Assembly: GCA_020632875.1 (NCBI GenBank)
Contig: JACKET010000004.1
Location: 248,001-312,000 of the forward strand
Origin: Alphaproteobacteria bacterium
Lineage (GTDB): Bacteria > Myxococcota_A > UBA796 > GCA-2862545
Length of the DNA: 64,000 bases
Direction: 5' to 3'
Position 1 is the first letter of the stretch; each line of letters begins with the position of its first letter. The notes below the pieces were generated by a model that saw only the letters and a program-made list of their open reading frames with translations, ran no database searches and had not been told where the DNA came from. This document shows, piece after piece, positions 15,964 through 25,730 of the stretch. A program made the translations under genes and the position numbers.

Positions 15964-18900
15964 CTAGAACCGAAGGTATTCGCGGTAGCGCGTCTCGGCG
16001 ACCTTCGAGAGCATGTCGTCGACGGCGGCATCGGGCAGCAGCTCGCAGACCTGCTCGACGGCGCGATCGATGAGGTCGCCGAGCACGAAGTTCAGCAGCG
16101 GACGCTGCTCCTGGTCGGGACGCTGGGCGAGGTTGTACATGACCTCGAGCCCGGGCAGCGCGTTCTCCTTCACCTCGACCCCGTCGAGCAGCTGCTGGTA
16201 CGTACGCGGGCGGGCCTCGAGCATGATGCGCAGCTCGGCGATGCCCCGGCCGGGGCCCTCGACGTCGTCGAGGCGGTCGAGCACGACCTGGAGGACCTTG
16301 TTGGCCATCCGGATCTTGTCGAGCCCCTCGTCGAGCGGGAGGGCCTTCTTCGACATCTCGCCGACCGGGAGGACCTCGGTGGGCTCTTCGGTGCCGAGGT
16401 CGTGCAGCGAGATCATCCCGGGGAACGAGGGGACGCCGTCGCCCGTGCGGTACTCGAGCCTCGACTGGCCGATGTTGATGACATCGCCGTCCTTGAGCTC
16501 GGTCTGGTCCTCGATGACCACGCCGTTCACGAGCGTGCCGTTGGACGACCCCGCGTCGCTGACCCACACGCGGCCGTCGCGCCTCTCGAGGCGGCAGTGC
16601 ACCCGCGAGAGGCTCGAGTCGACGGAGATCTGGAAGTCGGTCGTGCGGCCGCGGCCCACCGTGAAGAGGTCGGTGGTGAGCGCGATCGGGCGGCCGTGCC
16701 GCGTGCCGTCGTCGTAGATGAGGATCGGCGCGCCCTCGGGGGCGCCCCACAGGGCCGCGATGTCTTCGATGGGCGGGCGCTCGTTCGCGCGGTGCAGGTG
16801 GCGGAACTGCAGGAGGTGCGTGCCGATGACGAGCTCGTCGCCGTGGCGGATCTCGCGCTCTTCGGGCTCGGTGGCGTCGTCCTGCGTGAGCATCTCGTCG
16901 CGCTCGACGACCGTGTACACGCCGCTGCGGTGGCGGATCTTCACCTCGAACTCGGGCTCGTCCTCGCGGGACGAGCGCACCTCGCCCTCCTCCTGCCACA
17001 GGCACAGCACGTCGCCGGCGATCGGGATGATGTGCTCGGAGCCGTCCTTCGTGTAGAAGATCGCGGCCTTCGCGGTGCGGGGCGGCGGCTCGTCGAACTC
17101 GAACGAGAGGTCGTCGTCGATCAGGCCCTTGGGCAGCACCTCGGGGCGCGAGACGGGCAGGCCGCCGGAGATGTCGGGCGGGTCGTCGGCGTCGAAGAGC
17201 AGGAACGCCGCCGGGATGTCGCCGACGAGGAACTGCTCTCCGCCGACGAACCGCGTGCCCTGGAGCGGGGCTTCCGGGATGGAGACCGGGCCGTTCGCCG
17301 TGACGTAGTACCGGTTGCCGATGCGCTCGAAGACGAGGTGCCGGGGCTCGAAACCGGGGATGGGCACCGACACGTCGTCGGCCGCGCCGGAGCCGATGGT
17401 CATGGAGTCGTCGATGCGGACGACGCGCTGCTCGTACGACCCCGGGTACATCACGAGCAGGGCGGAGCGGGTCTTCTCGGGCGCCTCGACGGACTCGCGC
17501 GCCAGCGGGGTGGGCGGCGGTGCGACGTCGGTGGGACGGCGGAGCAGCTTCTTCCAGGCGCTCGCGTGGTGGAGGGACGCGAGCGACGGGCGCACGGTGA
17601 CGGGCGCGTCGGACGCGAGCGGCGGGAGGACGGACACGACGTCGCGGTGGTGCGTGGGGTCGAAGTCGGGCTCGACGGGATGCCAGCGGTACGACTCGGA
17701 GACCGGGAACGCGTGCTCGACCTCGCCGTCGAACCACAGGCGACGCACCGACTCGATCTGATCGGCCCAGGCGGGGAACGCGTCGCCCAGGCGGCGGAAC
17801 AGCTCGGCGCGCACGAGCTCGCGGGCGAGCATCAGGTCGACCGTCGCACAGGCCAGGACGAGCGGCGCCTGCTTCTTGATCAGGGCCAGCACCTCGGGAC
17901 CCATCGGATCGAGCTTCATCCACGCCTCGATCGCGGGCGGGTGGAGCAGCGCCGCGAGGAGGCGCGCGAGGGCCTCGTGCGGCGTCATCCGGACGGGAGC
18001 GGCGACGAGCCAAGGTCGCTCGGACGCGACGGCCTCGGGCAGGCGACCGAGGTTGCCGGCGATGCCGACCTTGGCCTTGCCCCACCAGGCGGCGAGGTCG
18101 TCGGCGTCGAGCTCGAGGGCCTGGTTGTAGTGCACGCTCGCACCGACCATGTCGCCCTCGAGCCACGCGAGATCGCCGAGCCGGTCGAGGGCCAGGACGA
18201 GCGCGGGCTCCTGCGTGGCGCTCTCGTGGGCGCGGACGAGGCCGCGGTACGCGACGCGGGCCTCCTCCCACTTGCCGAGATCGAACGACAGCTGGCTCGC
18301 GAGTCGCAGCGTGGGGAGGTGCGACGGATTGAGGTCGAGCGCGGCCTCGAGGCACAGCTGGGCGCCGCGCGGGCGGTCGTTTCGGAGCAGGACCGTGGCG
18401 TAGTCGACGTTGTCGGCCACGCGCAGTTCGACGGGCTCGCCCTCCCTCCCCCGCTCTTCGTGGGGTGCGAGGCGGGCGTAGAGCGCGAGGGCCCGCTCGT
18501 CGCGCCCGGCGCGGGCGTGGTGCCGGGCGAGGAAGCGCAGGGCCTCGCGGTGCTCGGGGTCGCGCAGCAGCACGCGGAGCAGGATCGCGGCGGCATCCTC
18601 GTGGTGGTTGTGCGCGTAGAGCGCGACCTGCGCGGCCCGGAGGAGCAGATCGACCGACGCCTTCTCGTCTTCGAGGCTCTCGGCGCGCTCGAGCATCAGC
18701 GCCACGACCTGGCGCCACTCGCCGCGTGCGGAGCGGATCCGCTCGAGGCGCTCGGCCAGATCGGCGGCCTTGTGGTCGGCGTCGGCCGCGCGCTGCAGCC
18801 AGAGCAGGGCGCCCTGGTGGTCTTCGAGCACGTCCATGCACGCGACGCCCAGGCGGTACGCGAGCTCGGCGCGACCGCCGATCGCGTAGCCCCACGCCTC

Positions 18901-20733
18901 GCGGCCGTACTGCACGAATGCCGGCCAGTCGCCGGCCTCGCGCGCGCGGGCCACGAGGTAGTCGAGGGCTTCCTGCGCGTGGTCGCGCCGCGTGTGGTGC
19001 TCGAGCACCTCCTTCCACGCCGCCGACGCGCCTTCGACGTCGCCCATCTGCGCGTCGCGGACCCGCGCGGCCCGCACGAGCAGCGGCACGAGCGGCGGGG
19101 TCGACGCCAGGGCCCGCTCGCGCAGCACGTCCGCGAAGCCCTCCCAGCGGCCGTTGCGCTCGGTGATGGCGCGCAGCTCGAGCACCGCTTCGAGCATCGG
19201 TGCAGGCCCACCGGTGAGCAGCACCTCGCGGAACACCGCCGCGGCCTCGTCCTCTTCGTCGGCGGAGAGCAGGGTGCGCCCGAGGTTCATGAGCAGCGCC
19301 GGGGGACGGTCGCCCGTGCGGGCCAACAGATCGCGGAGGTGCTCGGCCGCCACGCCGAAGCGGCCCTTCTGCGCCGCGCTCTCGCCCAGGGTGCGCACGA
19401 GATCCGCGTCGGAGAGCAGGCCCTTCACGAAGTCGGACACCGTGGGGGTGCGCTTCGCCGGATCCCAGTCGAGGGCGCCGCGCAGCGCGTTCTTCACCGT
19501 CTCGCCGACCTCGAGCGCCGCGACGAGCCGCTCGGGATCGCGCAGCACCCAGAACGGCAGCGCCTTGCCGTGGAGCGCGAACAGCGTCGTCATGGCGAGG
19601 GAGTACACGTCGGTCGCCGCGGACGGCTCGAGCGCCGGATCCTGGGACTCGGGCGCGAGGTACAGCGTGTCGCCGGCATCCGCGGACTCGCGCGGCGGCG
19701 AGAAGTCGGCGAGCACGGCCGCGCCGTCGGCGTCGAACAGCACGTTGCTCGGCTTCACGTTGCGATGGAGCACGCCGTGGCTGTGGGCGTGCTCGAGCGC
19801 CCGGGCCACGTCGAGCACGGTCTGAAGCGCGCGGGACGTGTCGAGATCGCCCGACGACACGGCATCTTCGAGGCTCCCGCCGTCGAAGAACCCGCGCACG
19901 AAGTACGGGAAGCCCTGGTCGGTGCCACCGGGATCGACGATGCGCGCGACCGAGGGGTGATCGACCTCGAGCGAGCGCGCCATCTCGAAGAAATGGCCGA
20001 GCACGACGGAATCCTGCACGAACTGGGCGTGCAGCACCTTCACCGCGACGATCTCGCCGCTCTCGCGGTCGCGCGCGCGCCACACCGACGCGAGTGGGCC
20101 GTGCCCGACGTTCTCGAGCAGGCGGTACAGGCCGTTGCCGAGGACCTCGCCCGCCGTGAGCTGGGGGCCGGTGCGCATGGACGCCGCGGTGCGCTTGATC
20201 GCCGCGTTCAGGCCCCGGACGCCCGACGTGGTGGCCTTGAGCGCGTGCAGGCCTTCGAGCCGCTCGGCGAGCAGGGCGAAGCTCGGGCTCGGGTACACGG
20301 GCACGTCGACCTGCTCGACCGGCGCGGGCGGATCGCCCCCCTGGAGGATCGCGAGCACCTGCCGCGCGACCGCCGCGGGCTCGTCGTGCTCGCGGCCGAT
20401 GCCGGGCAGGCCCGCGAGCGGGCTGCCGCCGAAGCTGCTCGGGGCGTACATCCACACCAGCGCGACGCCGGGGCGGTCGTAGATCGCGTGGGCCTCCTGC
20501 GAGAACATCCAGTCCGACGCGTGCAGCCAGGGCGACATGACCACCACCACGCGGTCGGCGTCGCGCACCGCCGGATCGAGCTCGTCGCCGAACGTCTTGC
20601 CGGGCACCCCCACGACGCGGCGACGAACGGTCGCCACGCCGGCGGCCTCGAGGGCTTCGATCAGCGATTCGGCAGGTGCATCGTTCTGTCTGGCGTTGAC
20701 GACCGCGACCGTACGGCCCTTCGCTGATGCCAT
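15964..20733 (-). CDS. Giant TIR-like / pseudokinase / TPR / FHA protein
   Basis: A 1589-residue cytoplasmic protein. Residues ~5-110 match a TIR_2-like fold: VVVVMSPWLHASDWMFSQEA has the beta-D strand and the S-x-W-x3-QE helix where TIR enzymes keep their catalytic Glu. Residues ~205-440 form a kinase fold with K232 (VAVK), but the catalytic loop is HRNVKPSN (323-330), with Asp replaced by Asn, and DFG is DFS (D343). Residues ~440-1000 are helical TPR-like repeats. One FHA domain lies near 1085-1180 (H1132). A clearer FHA lies near 1332-1420, with GRGR, SRVH (H1379) and SSNGT. A less clear beta domain lies between. The C terminus is helical. The long plus-strand frame over this gene is a shadow. 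The TIR call is moderate; the pseudokinase and FHA calls are firm. Confidence 0.85.
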   Translation of the reverse strand: MASAKGRTVAVVNARQNDAPAESLIEALEAAGVATVRRRVVGVPGKTFGDELDPAVRDADRVVVVMSPWLHASDWMFSQEAHAIYDRPGVALVWMYAPSSFGGSPLAGLPGIGREHDEPAAVARQVLAILQGGDPPAPVEQVDVPVYPSPSFALLAERLEGLHALKATTSGVRGLNAAIKRTAASMRTGPQLTAGEVLGNGLYRLLENVGHGPLASVWRARDRESGEIVAVKVLHAQFVQDSVVLGHFFEMARSLEVDHPSVARIVDPGGTDQGFPYFVRGFFDGGSLEDAVSSGDLDTSRALQTVLDVARALEHAHSHGVLHRNVKPSNVLFDADGAAVLADFSPPRESADAGDTLYLAPESQDPALEPSAATDVYSLAMTTLFALHGKALPFWVLRDPERLVAALEVGETVKNALRGALDWDPAKRTPTVSDFVKGLLSDADLVRTLGESAAQKGRFGVAAEHLRDLLARTGDRPPALLMNLGRTLLSADEEDEAAAVFREVLLTGGPAPMLEAVLELRAITERNGRWEGFADVLRERALASTPPLVPLLVRAARVRDAQMGDVEGASAAWKEVLEHHTRRDHAQEALDYLVARAREAGDWPAFVQYGREAWGYAIGGRAELAYRLGVACMDVLEDHQGALLWLQRAADADHKAADLAERLERIRSARGEWRQVVALMLERAESLEDEKASVDLLLRAAQVALYAHNHHEDAAAILLRVLLRDPEHREALRFLARHHARAGRDERALALYARLAPHEERGREGEPVELRVADNVDYATVLLRNDRPRGAQLCLEAALDLNPSHLPTLRLASQLSFDLGKWEEARVAYRGLVRAHESATQEPALVLALDRLGDLAWLEGDMVGASVHYNQALELDADDLAAWWGKAKVGIAGNLGRLPEAVASERPWLVAAPVRMTPHEALARLLAALLHPPAIEAWMKLDPMGPEVLALIKKQAPLVLACATVDLMLARELVRAELFRRLGDAFPAWADQIESVRRLWFDGEVEHAFPVSESYRWHPVEPDFDPTHHRDVVSVLPPLASDAPVTVRPSLASLHHASAWKKLLRRPTDVAPPPTPLARESVEAPEKTRSALLVMYPGSYEQRVVRIDDSMTIGSGAADDVSVPIPGFEPRHLVFERIGNRYYVTANGPVSIPEAPLQGTRFVGGEQFLVGDIPAAFLLFDADDPPDISGGLPVSRPEVLPKGLIDDDLSFEFDEPPPRTAKAAIFYTKDGSEHIIPIAGDVLCLWQEEGEVRSSREDEPEFEVKIRHRSGVYTVVERDEMLTQDDATEPEEREIRHGDELVIGTHLLQFRHLHRANERPPIEDIAALWGAPEGAPILIYDDGTRHGRPIALTTDLFTVGRGRTTDFQISVDSSLSRVHCRLERRDGRVWVSDAGSSNGTLVNGVVIEDQTELKDGDVINIGQSRLEYRTGDGVPSFPGMISLHDLGTEEPTEVLPVGEMSKKALPLDEGLDKIRMANKVLQVVLDRLDDVEGPGRGIAELRIMLEARPRTYQQLLDGVEVKENALPGLEVMYNLAQRPDQEQRPLLNFVLGDLIDRAVEQVCELLPDAAVDDMLSKVAETRYREYLRF

Positions 20734-20793
20734 GTGCTCACCCGTACGCCGACCCCTCTCGGGGAGGCTGGGCGCATCATGCCACGACCGGGC

Positions 20794-21099
20794 TCACAGG
20801 CGGCGCTTCCTCGGCGCCGGCGGGGCCGGCGGGGCATCGAGGGCCGCGAGCTTGTCGGCGTACTCCTCCGGCGTCAGGAGCCCCTCGTCCCGCATCCGGA
20901 CGAGCATCTCGCGACGGGACGCCGCGTCGGCGGGCGGGGCGGCCGCCTTCGGGATCACGGGCTCGGACACGCGACGCGGCGGCGGGGCGTCGGGATCGAC
21001 CTCGTCGGGGTCGCCGTCGGGCCCGTCTCCCGACAGGTTCCGACCGATCTCCATCATCTTTCCGCGGGCCACGTTCCCGAGCCTCTTGAACACGCTCAT
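20794..21099 (-). CDS. Small SHOCT-domain protein
   Basis: A 101-residue soluble protein. The C-terminal half REMLVRMRDEGLLTPEEYADK matches the short SHOCT-type helix pair seen at ends of many bacterial proteins. The N terminus has a basic helix and an acidic Pro-rich linker. ATG at 21099 follows GGAGG by 6 bases; an in-frame GTG lies two codons upstream. It precedes the giant gene on the same strand by 60 bases. Confidence 0.65.
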   Translation of the reverse strand: MSVFKRLGNVARGKMMEIGRNLSGDGPDGDPDEVDPDAPPPRRVSEPVIPKAAAPPADAASRREMLVRMRDEGLLTPEEYADKLAALDAPPAPPAPRKRRL

Positions 21100-21148
21100 G
21101 GGCACCCTCCGGGATCAGAATAGCGCGACGCGGTGGTATGCTCCGACC

Positions 21149-22696
21149 ATGGCATTCCCGGACCCCGGGCTGGCGTCTTCTTCCGAGAAGCGCCAGTTCT
21201 CCATCAAGTCCTGCCTCGGCCGTGGCGGGTTCGGAGAGGTGTACCGGGCGTCCATGACGAATGCGACGGGCCTCGAGAACGAGGTGGCCGTCAAGCTCCT
21301 GCACCACGATCTCGATCGCGACAGCCAGGCCGTGCAGCGCCTCCGCGACGAGGGGCGGATGCTCGGCGCGCTCGTCCATCCGGCGATCCTGCGGATCTAC
21401 GACTTCGTCGTTCTCGACGCCCGCGTCGGGCTCGTCATGGAGTACGTCGAAGGCCAGGATCTCGCGAAGTGCATCCGTGGCGACGACCCGATGCCGCCGC
21501 GCGCGATCGCCGCCGTCGTCGGGCGCGTGGCCGACGCGCTCCGCGCCGCGTGGGACACGCCCGCACCCGGCACCGACGAGCCGCTCCACCTGATCCATCG
21601 CGACATCAAGCCGCAGAACATCCGCATCGGCACCCAGGGCGACGTGAAGCTGCTCGACTTCGGCGTGGCGCGGGCGGCCAACGTGGGGCGCGAGGCCCAG
21701 ACCGGCACCGGCCACATGGTCGGCAGCTACCTCTACATGGCGCCCGAGTGCCTGCTCGAGAACGCGTTCGGCCGCGAGTCCGACATCTTCGCGCTGGGCG
21801 TCACGATGTTCGAGAGCCTCTCGCACCGCCGACTGTTCCGCGATCTGTCGCTGCGCGAGCTGTACGTCATGGTCCTCCAGGAGGAGGAGTACACCCGCTT
21901 CATGGAAGAGGCGTTCGACGAGGTCGACGCGCCCGAGCCGCTCGTCTCGCTGATGCGGCGCATGCTCGAGCGCGATCCCTCCGACCGACCCTCGGCCGCC
22001 GAGGTGAGCGCGATCTGCGACGATCTCGTCGACTCGCTCGATGGCCCCACTCTGCGGCGGTGGTGCAAGAACCGCAGCTGGCCGCCTCCCAACGAGGTCG
22101 CCGGGATCCTCGACGGGCGCACGATCACCGAGGCCACGATGGCCGCGGGGCTCATGCCGGATCTCGGGCTGCCGATGCCCGCCACCCGCTCGCGCCGCGT
22201 CGACTGGAGCCTCGTGTTCGGCACGGTCGGCACGATCGGCATGCTCGCCGCGCTGGCGGTGGCGGGGATCGCCCTCGTGATCGCGGTGGTCGCGATCGTC
22301 TCGGGCAACGGGGCCGGGCCGTCGCGCCCCGTCGACACGCGCACGTACACGCCTCCGATGTCCGACATCCCCCGCTACTCCGGTGTGCTCGAGCCCACGC
22401 GCACCGAGCGCACCCAGGGGGGCCGCACGGTCACGAGCTCGGTTTCGGTCGCCGCGCCGGCCCCGGCTCCGACGACGACGTGGGCGCTGCTCAATCTCGA
22501 CACCGACTTCGACATCCGGCTCCTCCGAAACGGCCGGACATACGAGCACCTCGACCGCGTGAGCCCCGGCGACTACGCGCTCCAGGTCGACTGGGGACTC
22601 GGGTACTCCACGATCACGACGGTTCAGGTAAGGTCCGACACGAAGAACGTGACCGTCACCTGCAACCGCTTCAAGAGGACGTGTGATGTCCAATAG
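21149..22696 (+). CDS. Transmembrane Ser/Thr protein kinase
   Basis: A 515-residue kinase that looks active: glycine loop GRGGFGEVY, K49, HRDIKPQN (150-157), DFG at 170-172 and MAPE. The kinase domain spans ~15-290. One transmembrane helix (about 355-385) leads to a Pro/Ala linker and a ~75-residue extracytoplasmic domain ending in a Cys pair (C-x6-C). ATG at 21149 is used; the track of open frame upstream is not coding. The last 11 bases overlap the next gene, an exported protein, which suggests the pair is functionally linked. The C-terminal domain resembles that of the kinase at 30171. Confidence 0.9.
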   Translation: MAFPDPGLASSSEKRQFSIKSCLGRGGFGEVYRASMTNATGLENEVAVKLLHHDLDRDSQAVQRLRDEGRMLGALVHPAILRIYDFVVLDARVGLVMEYVEGQDLAKCIRGDDPMPPRAIAAVVGRVADALRAAWDTPAPGTDEPLHLIHRDIKPQNIRIGTQGDVKLLDFGVARAANVGREAQTGTGHMVGSYLYMAPECLLENAFGRESDIFALGVTMFESLSHRRLFRDLSLRELYVMVLQEEEYTRFMEEAFDEVDAPEPLVSLMRRMLERDPSDRPSAAEVSAICDDLVDSLDGPTLRRWCKNRSWPPPNEVAGILDGRTITEATMAAGLMPDLGLPMPATRSRRVDWSLVFGTVGTIGMLAALAVAGIALVIAVVAIVSGNGAGPSRPVDTRTYTPPMSDIPRYSGVLEPTRTERTQGGRTVTSSVSVAAPAPAPTTTWALLNLDTDFDIRLLRNGRTYEHLDRVSPGDYALQVDWGLGYSTITTVQVRSDTKNVTVTCNRFKRTCDVQ

Positions 22697-23912
22697 GGCG
22701 CGCGCTCTCGGCGCCTCCCTCCTCCTGTTCGTCCTCCCCGCCGATGCCCTCGCTCAGGATGCCTGCGAGACCCCGATGAAGGAGCAGGAGCTGCGCGACC
22801 TCGTGGCGCAGGCCGTGGCCGCGATCGACGCCGAAGACGACCGCGCCCACCGCCAGGTGTTCGAGACCCTCGAGAAGCGCATCCCGTGCCTCGACGGGCA
22901 GATGCCGAGCCGCCCGTGGGCCGACTTCCTCGTGACCGAGGCCCTCATCCGGTACGCCGACCAGCTCCCCGACTGGCAGCGTCCGCTCAAGCTCGCGCTC
23001 GACCTCGTGCCCGACCACCCCGACGTCCCTCCGTGGCTCCTCGAGGAATACCTCGAGCCCGCCGACCCCACCGGGGCGAGCCAGCCCGTTCCGTCCGGCC
23101 AGGTCGTCGTCGTCGACGGTCGGGTCGTGGTGGGCGACATCCCGCCGCTCGCCGGGATCCACGTCGTGCAGACCATCCGCGACGGCAAGTGGAACTCGCG
23201 CCTCGTGAAAGGCCAGCCGTTCCCGCCGGAATGGCTGCCGAAGCCGGATGTCCCCAAGGTGAAGGTGACCGACGCCTACTCGAGCTGGGGGGCCGCGGGC
23301 CTCGACCTCGGGCTGGGCCGATGGGGGCAGCGCCCTCCGACGGATGGCGCCGACGGCCTGATCGACGAGCGGAGCTTCCCCGGCGCGGGGATCGGCGTGT
23401 CGACGCACGGCCAGCAGAGCATCGCCGGGCCCGTGGGCGTGTTCTGGACGGTCGACGGCTCGCTGCAGAGCTCGGCGTTGGCCGACGCGAACGAAGCCGG
23501 GCGGCGGATGGTGCCGTTCGGGAGCGGGTTCGCGGGCGTCGCGCTGTTCGACCAGCCCATCTCGATCTGGCTCGGCGGCGGCGTCGGGTCCACACGCATC
23601 TCGACCTTCGAGGGCGAGAAGTACATCGCGCTCGGCCACTACCTCGCCGGCGTCAGCTTCCGGTCGCGCGACCCCATCGGCATCGACGTGTTCGGCGGCG
23701 GGGGCTGGGGGCCCTGGGGTGCGCACTTCCAGGCGAAAGCGGGCGCGACGGTGCTCGACCTCGGTCCGGTCGGCCTGCGCATCGGAGCCCGGGCGAACCT
23801 CGCGGATGCGACGCTCGTGAACTACGAGCCCGACGACAGGCCGGTCATCGGCCGGTCCTCCCGCTGGGAGGGCGGGATAGACGTCGGCATGTCGTGGGGT
23901 GTCGCAGAGTGA
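22686..23912 (+). CDS. Exported protein, paralogue of the kinase partner at 29288
   Basis: A 408-residue protein with a signal peptide (about 1-23, cleavage ALAQ). The N-terminal part is helical with Cys pairs. A segment PVPSGQVVVVDGR followed by P and W, with R and PPE later, aligns with PVPSGGRIRIDGR in the protein at 29288. The C-terminal ~200 residues are Gly-rich beta-hairpin sequence (GVALF, GVSFRSRDPIGIDVFGGGGW) as in outer-membrane or surface proteins. ATG at 22686 follows AAGAGGA. It overlaps the upstream kinase by 11 bases and the downstream sulfatase-like gene by four (GTGA). No database family is recognised. Confidence 0.75.
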   Translation: MSNRARALGASLLLFVLPADALAQDACETPMKEQELRDLVAQAVAAIDAEDDRAHRQVFETLEKRIPCLDGQMPSRPWADFLVTEALIRYADQLPDWQRPLKLALDLVPDHPDVPPWLLEEYLEPADPTGASQPVPSGQVVVVDGRVVVGDIPPLAGIHVVQTIRDGKWNSRLVKGQPFPPEWLPKPDVPKVKVTDAYSSWGAAGLDLGLGRWGQRPPTDGADGLIDERSFPGAGIGVSTHGQQSIAGPVGVFWTVDGSLQSSALADANEAGRRMVPFGSGFAGVALFDQPISIWLGGGVGSTRISTFEGEKYIALGHYLAGVSFRSRDPIGIDVFGGGGWGPWGAHFQAKAGATVLDLGPVGLRIGARANLADATLVNYEPDDRPVIGRSSRWEGGIDVGMSWGVAE

Positions 23913-25429
23913 TCGTCTTCGGGCTCGTGTTCATCGGCTGCGGGTCCTCTCCGCCCGCCGGCCCCGCTCCCGCCATCCGCACCGCCACCGCCCCTCCCGA
24001 AGCCATCGTGGGCGGCAAGACCAACGTGGTCGTCGTGATGCTCGACACGGTGCGGGCCGATCACCTCGGGCTGTACGGCTACGAGCTGCCCACGTCCCCC
24101 GCGCTCGACGCGCTCGGTGCGAAGAGCGTCGTGTTCGACCAGCACATCTCGAACTGCAGCTGGACCCGTCCGTCGATGGCGTCGATGTTCACGGGCCTCT
24201 ACCCGCGTACCGTCGGCATCTACGAAGAGCAGTTCGACCGCCTCGACGACAGCTTCACCCTGCTCTCCGAGCGGTTCGACGCCAAGGGCTACCTCACGCT
24301 GGGCGTGACCTCGAACCCCAACATGAACCAGGTGTTCGGCTTCCAGCAGGGCTTCGACGCGTACGGCGAGTCGGGCCTCGCGTTCAGCTGGATGGACGAC
24401 GACGCCAAGCAGGGCAAGGAGACCTTCGGACGCGAGACGCCGCTCGAAGACGCCGCGGTGATGACGGATCGGGCGCTGGCCATCGTCGACGCCCACCGCG
24501 AGCCACTCGCCACGACGCCGTTCTACCTGCAGGTCGTCTACATCGACCCGCACTGGCCGTACACGCAGCCTCCCGAGCACGAGGCCGCGGTCTCGGGGTC
24601 GCAGAAGCCCGGCTACGACGGCGGCATCCACTTCGTCGATGCCGAGCTGAAGCGGCTGCTCGACGGTCTCGAGCAGCGCGGCCTGATGCAGGACACCCTG
24701 CTCGTGATCACGGGCGACCACGGCGAGGGGCTGTGGAGCCATCCGGGCGTCCCGAACTCGGCGTGGCACGGCAACACGCTCTACGAGTCCGTGCTCCACG
24801 TCCCGCTGCTGTTCACGCACCCGGCACTCGAGCCGCACCGCGTCGCCGGGCTCACCGAGGGCATCGACCTGGTGCCGACGATCACCGACCTCATGGGCTG
24901 GGGCACGCCCGACGGGCTGCCCGGGCAGAGCCTCGCGGCCGCCGTCCGCGGTGAGGGCGAGCCGCCCGCCGACCGCCTGGTGGTGAGCGAGACGGACTTC
25001 CGGCAGAACCGGAAGATCAGCGTCCGGACGGCGACCCACAAGCTCATCCGCAACGACGACGTGCAGCTGTTCGCCCAGGGCTACTTCGAAGGCCGGAAGC
25101 TCACGGGTCAGGATCGCAAGCAGATCGCGGGCGGTGCGCCTGTCGAGCTCTACCCGATGACCGGCAACCCCGAGCTCCCCCGCAACAGCCGGCCCGAAGA
25201 TCCCGAGGCGGCGAAGCTCCAGGCGGCGCTCGAGGCGTGGGAGGCGCGGTTCCCGAAGCGTCCGCCCGACCAGCGCGACCCGTCCGACGTGCTCACCGGC
25301 CCCGACGGCAAGGCGGTCCCCGAGAGCACCGGCGGCTCCGTCGAGCTCGACGAGGCGACGAAGAAGGCGCTCGAGGCGATCGGCTACCTCGACGGTGCCG
25401 ACGACGCGCACGAGGCTCCCGAGCCGTAG
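23909..25429 (+). CDS. Sulfatase/alkaline phosphatase-fold lipoprotein
   Basis: A 506-residue lipoprotein: GTG start, lipobox FIGC. The alkaline phosphatase superfamily fold is clear: metal Asp in MLDTVRADHLGLYGY, GDHGEGLWSH and a late SxTDF. The nucleophile segment reads CSWTRPSMASMFTG. Relative to the C/S-x-P-S-R formylglycine signature, Thr stands at the modified position and Met replaces Arg. This suggests it is not a classic formylglycine sulfatase; it may act as a phosphotransferase or hydrolase with Thr, or have another role. It overlaps the previous gene by four bases, forming a kinase / exported protein / hydrolase operon. Confidence 0.8.
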   Translation: MIVFGLVFIGCGSSPPAGPAPAIRTATAPPEAIVGGKTNVVVVMLDTVRADHLGLYGYELPTSPALDALGAKSVVFDQHISNCSWTRPSMASMFTGLYPRTVGIYEEQFDRLDDSFTLLSERFDAKGYLTLGVTSNPNMNQVFGFQQGFDAYGESGLAFSWMDDDAKQGKETFGRETPLEDAAVMTDRALAIVDAHREPLATTPFYLQVVYIDPHWPYTQPPEHEAAVSGSQKPGYDGGIHFVDAELKRLLDGLEQRGLMQDTLLVITGDHGEGLWSHPGVPNSAWHGNTLYESVLHVPLLFTHPALEPHRVAGLTEGIDLVPTITDLMGWGTPDGLPGQSLAAAVRGEGEPPADRLVVSETDFRQNRKISVRTATHKLIRNDDVQLFAQGYFEGRKLTGQDRKQIAGGAPVELYPMTGNPELPRNSRPEDPEAAKLQAALEAWEARFPKRPPDQRDPSDVLTGPDGKAVPESTGGSVELDEATKKALEAIGYLDGADDAHEAPEP

Positions 25430-25460
25430 GGAGGTCGAGCTTCCAGCGTCTCAGGGCCTC

Positions 25461-25498
25461 ACGCAGATGACGCAGAAGGACGCAGATGACGCAGAAAC
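25461..25498 (+). repeat. 19-bp tandem duplication (ACGCAGATGA-type)
   Basis: ACGCAGATGACGCAGAAGG is followed directly by the same unit with the last two bases changed. Inside each unit ACGCAGA occurs twice, so it is a nested repeat. It lies 32 bases after the lipoprotein stop codon. Confidence 0.75.
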
Positions 25499-25730
25499 CA
25501 GGCCGTCACGGCTCGAGCGTCCTCGTTTCCCCGGGCACCTTCGACGGGGATTGCACCGCCCAGACCGCCCGTGACGTCAGGGCTCTCGAGGGACGTCTCG
25601 GTGTTCCGAGTCGACAGAGGGGCCTTCTCGCGGACTGGAATCAGGACTCACCAGAGCAGGCGGGCGTTTCGTGCCGCTCGCCGATCGGACCCGGACGGGC
25701 TCCCGGAACACCATGCGCGCCGTGGCGGAG

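Noticed and set aside
15955..20727. 1590-residue open frame on the plus strand
   Set aside because: It mirrors the giant minus-strand gene codon by codon. Its composition is a GC-rich shadow (long runs of Arg, Gly, Val) with no recognisable domains, while the minus-strand frame has TIR, kinase and FHA motifs.
25430..25730. Small gene in the stretch before the second motif array
   Set aside because: The frames here are short, start without ribosome sites and read into repeats; no protein family is recognisable.
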